Assembly: GCA_002328185.1 (NCBI GenBank)
Contig: DCWQ01000050.1
Span: forward strand, 11,102-51,401
Reading direction: 5' to 3'
DNA length: 40,300 nt
Source: Dehalococcoidia bacterium UBA2158
GTDB lineage: Bacteria; Chloroflexota; Dehalococcoidia; Lucifugimonadales; UBA3495
Positions 40,275 to 40,300 of the stretch are shown here, piece by piece (position 1 is the stretch's first letter; each line of letters starts with the position of its first letter). The position numbers and the translations under genes were made by a program. A model generated the notes under the pieces. The model saw nothing but the letters and a program-made list of their open reading frames with translations. It was not told the DNA's origin and did no database searches.

Positions 40275-40300
40275 CACTAAAAAAGAAAGGGCATCCCGAT

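Overview
The window is GC-rich bacterial chromosomal DNA, densely coding on both strands. The gene set points to Chloroflexota, most likely a Dehalococcoidia / SAR202-type lineage. It combines a DUF1800/DUF1501 pair, CaiB/BaiF CoA-transferases, bacterial P450s, a RecG with a long N-terminal extension, L21/L27/L31 genes, FakA/FakB-like genes and a UGSC-type selenoprotein. This placement is inference from gene content; no rRNA or tRNA gene was recognised.

Layout. 1-3.5 kb: a CocE-type hydrolase (-) diverges from a thioredoxin-reductase-like gene (+), over a strong promoter embedded in a palindrome. The reductase is followed by a CoA-binding-domain gene whose conserved C-terminal Cys codon is UGA. 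3.7-8 kb: DUF1800, DUF1501 and NHL beta-propeller genes, then a Fur/PerR-type regulator. 8-11.3 kb: a remnant of another thioredoxin reductase, a prolyl-oligopeptidase-family gene and a metallo-beta-lactamase-fold hydrolase. 11.3-15.2 kb: a decayed small gene, two overlapping CaiB/BaiF CoA-transferase genes, and a broken peroxiredoxin-like gene with UGA at its peroxidatic Cys position. 15.5-18 kb: a HerA-type ATPase coupled to a small partner gene, preceded by a promoter-structured RNA-terminator unit. 18.2-22.5 kb: two tandem P450 paralogues and a B12-binding/radical-SAM-like protein lacking the cluster cysteines. 22.8-24.8 kb: YqhQ/DUF1385 and rplU-rpmA-rpmE. 25-30.1 kb: DAK2/FakA-like, DegV/FakB-like and recG. 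30.1-36.3 kb: remnants plus a minus-strand run serC, glcB, a MetE-like remnant, the UGSC selenoprotein and a conserved partner. 36.6-40.2 kb: an atypical OmpR-type regulator, a two-gene D-glutamate-cyclase pair and an amidohydrolase.

The most notable signal is selenocysteine use. Three reading frames carry in-frame UGA exactly where homologues have a redox or conserved Cys: the CoA-binding protein (3376), the peroxiredoxin-like gene (14829) and the UGSC protein (32177-32175, minus). Each is followed by a hairpin. The one behind the CoA-binding UGA (six GC pairs, loop GGTCT, starting 23 nt after UGA) looks like a textbook bacterial SECIS and may mark an undescribed selenoprotein family member. 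Conventional stop-only gene calling would truncate or split all three. No selA, selB, selC or selD gene is visible here.

Intergenic DNA carries at least three dispersed palindromic repeat families, and at least five genes are decayed or broken.
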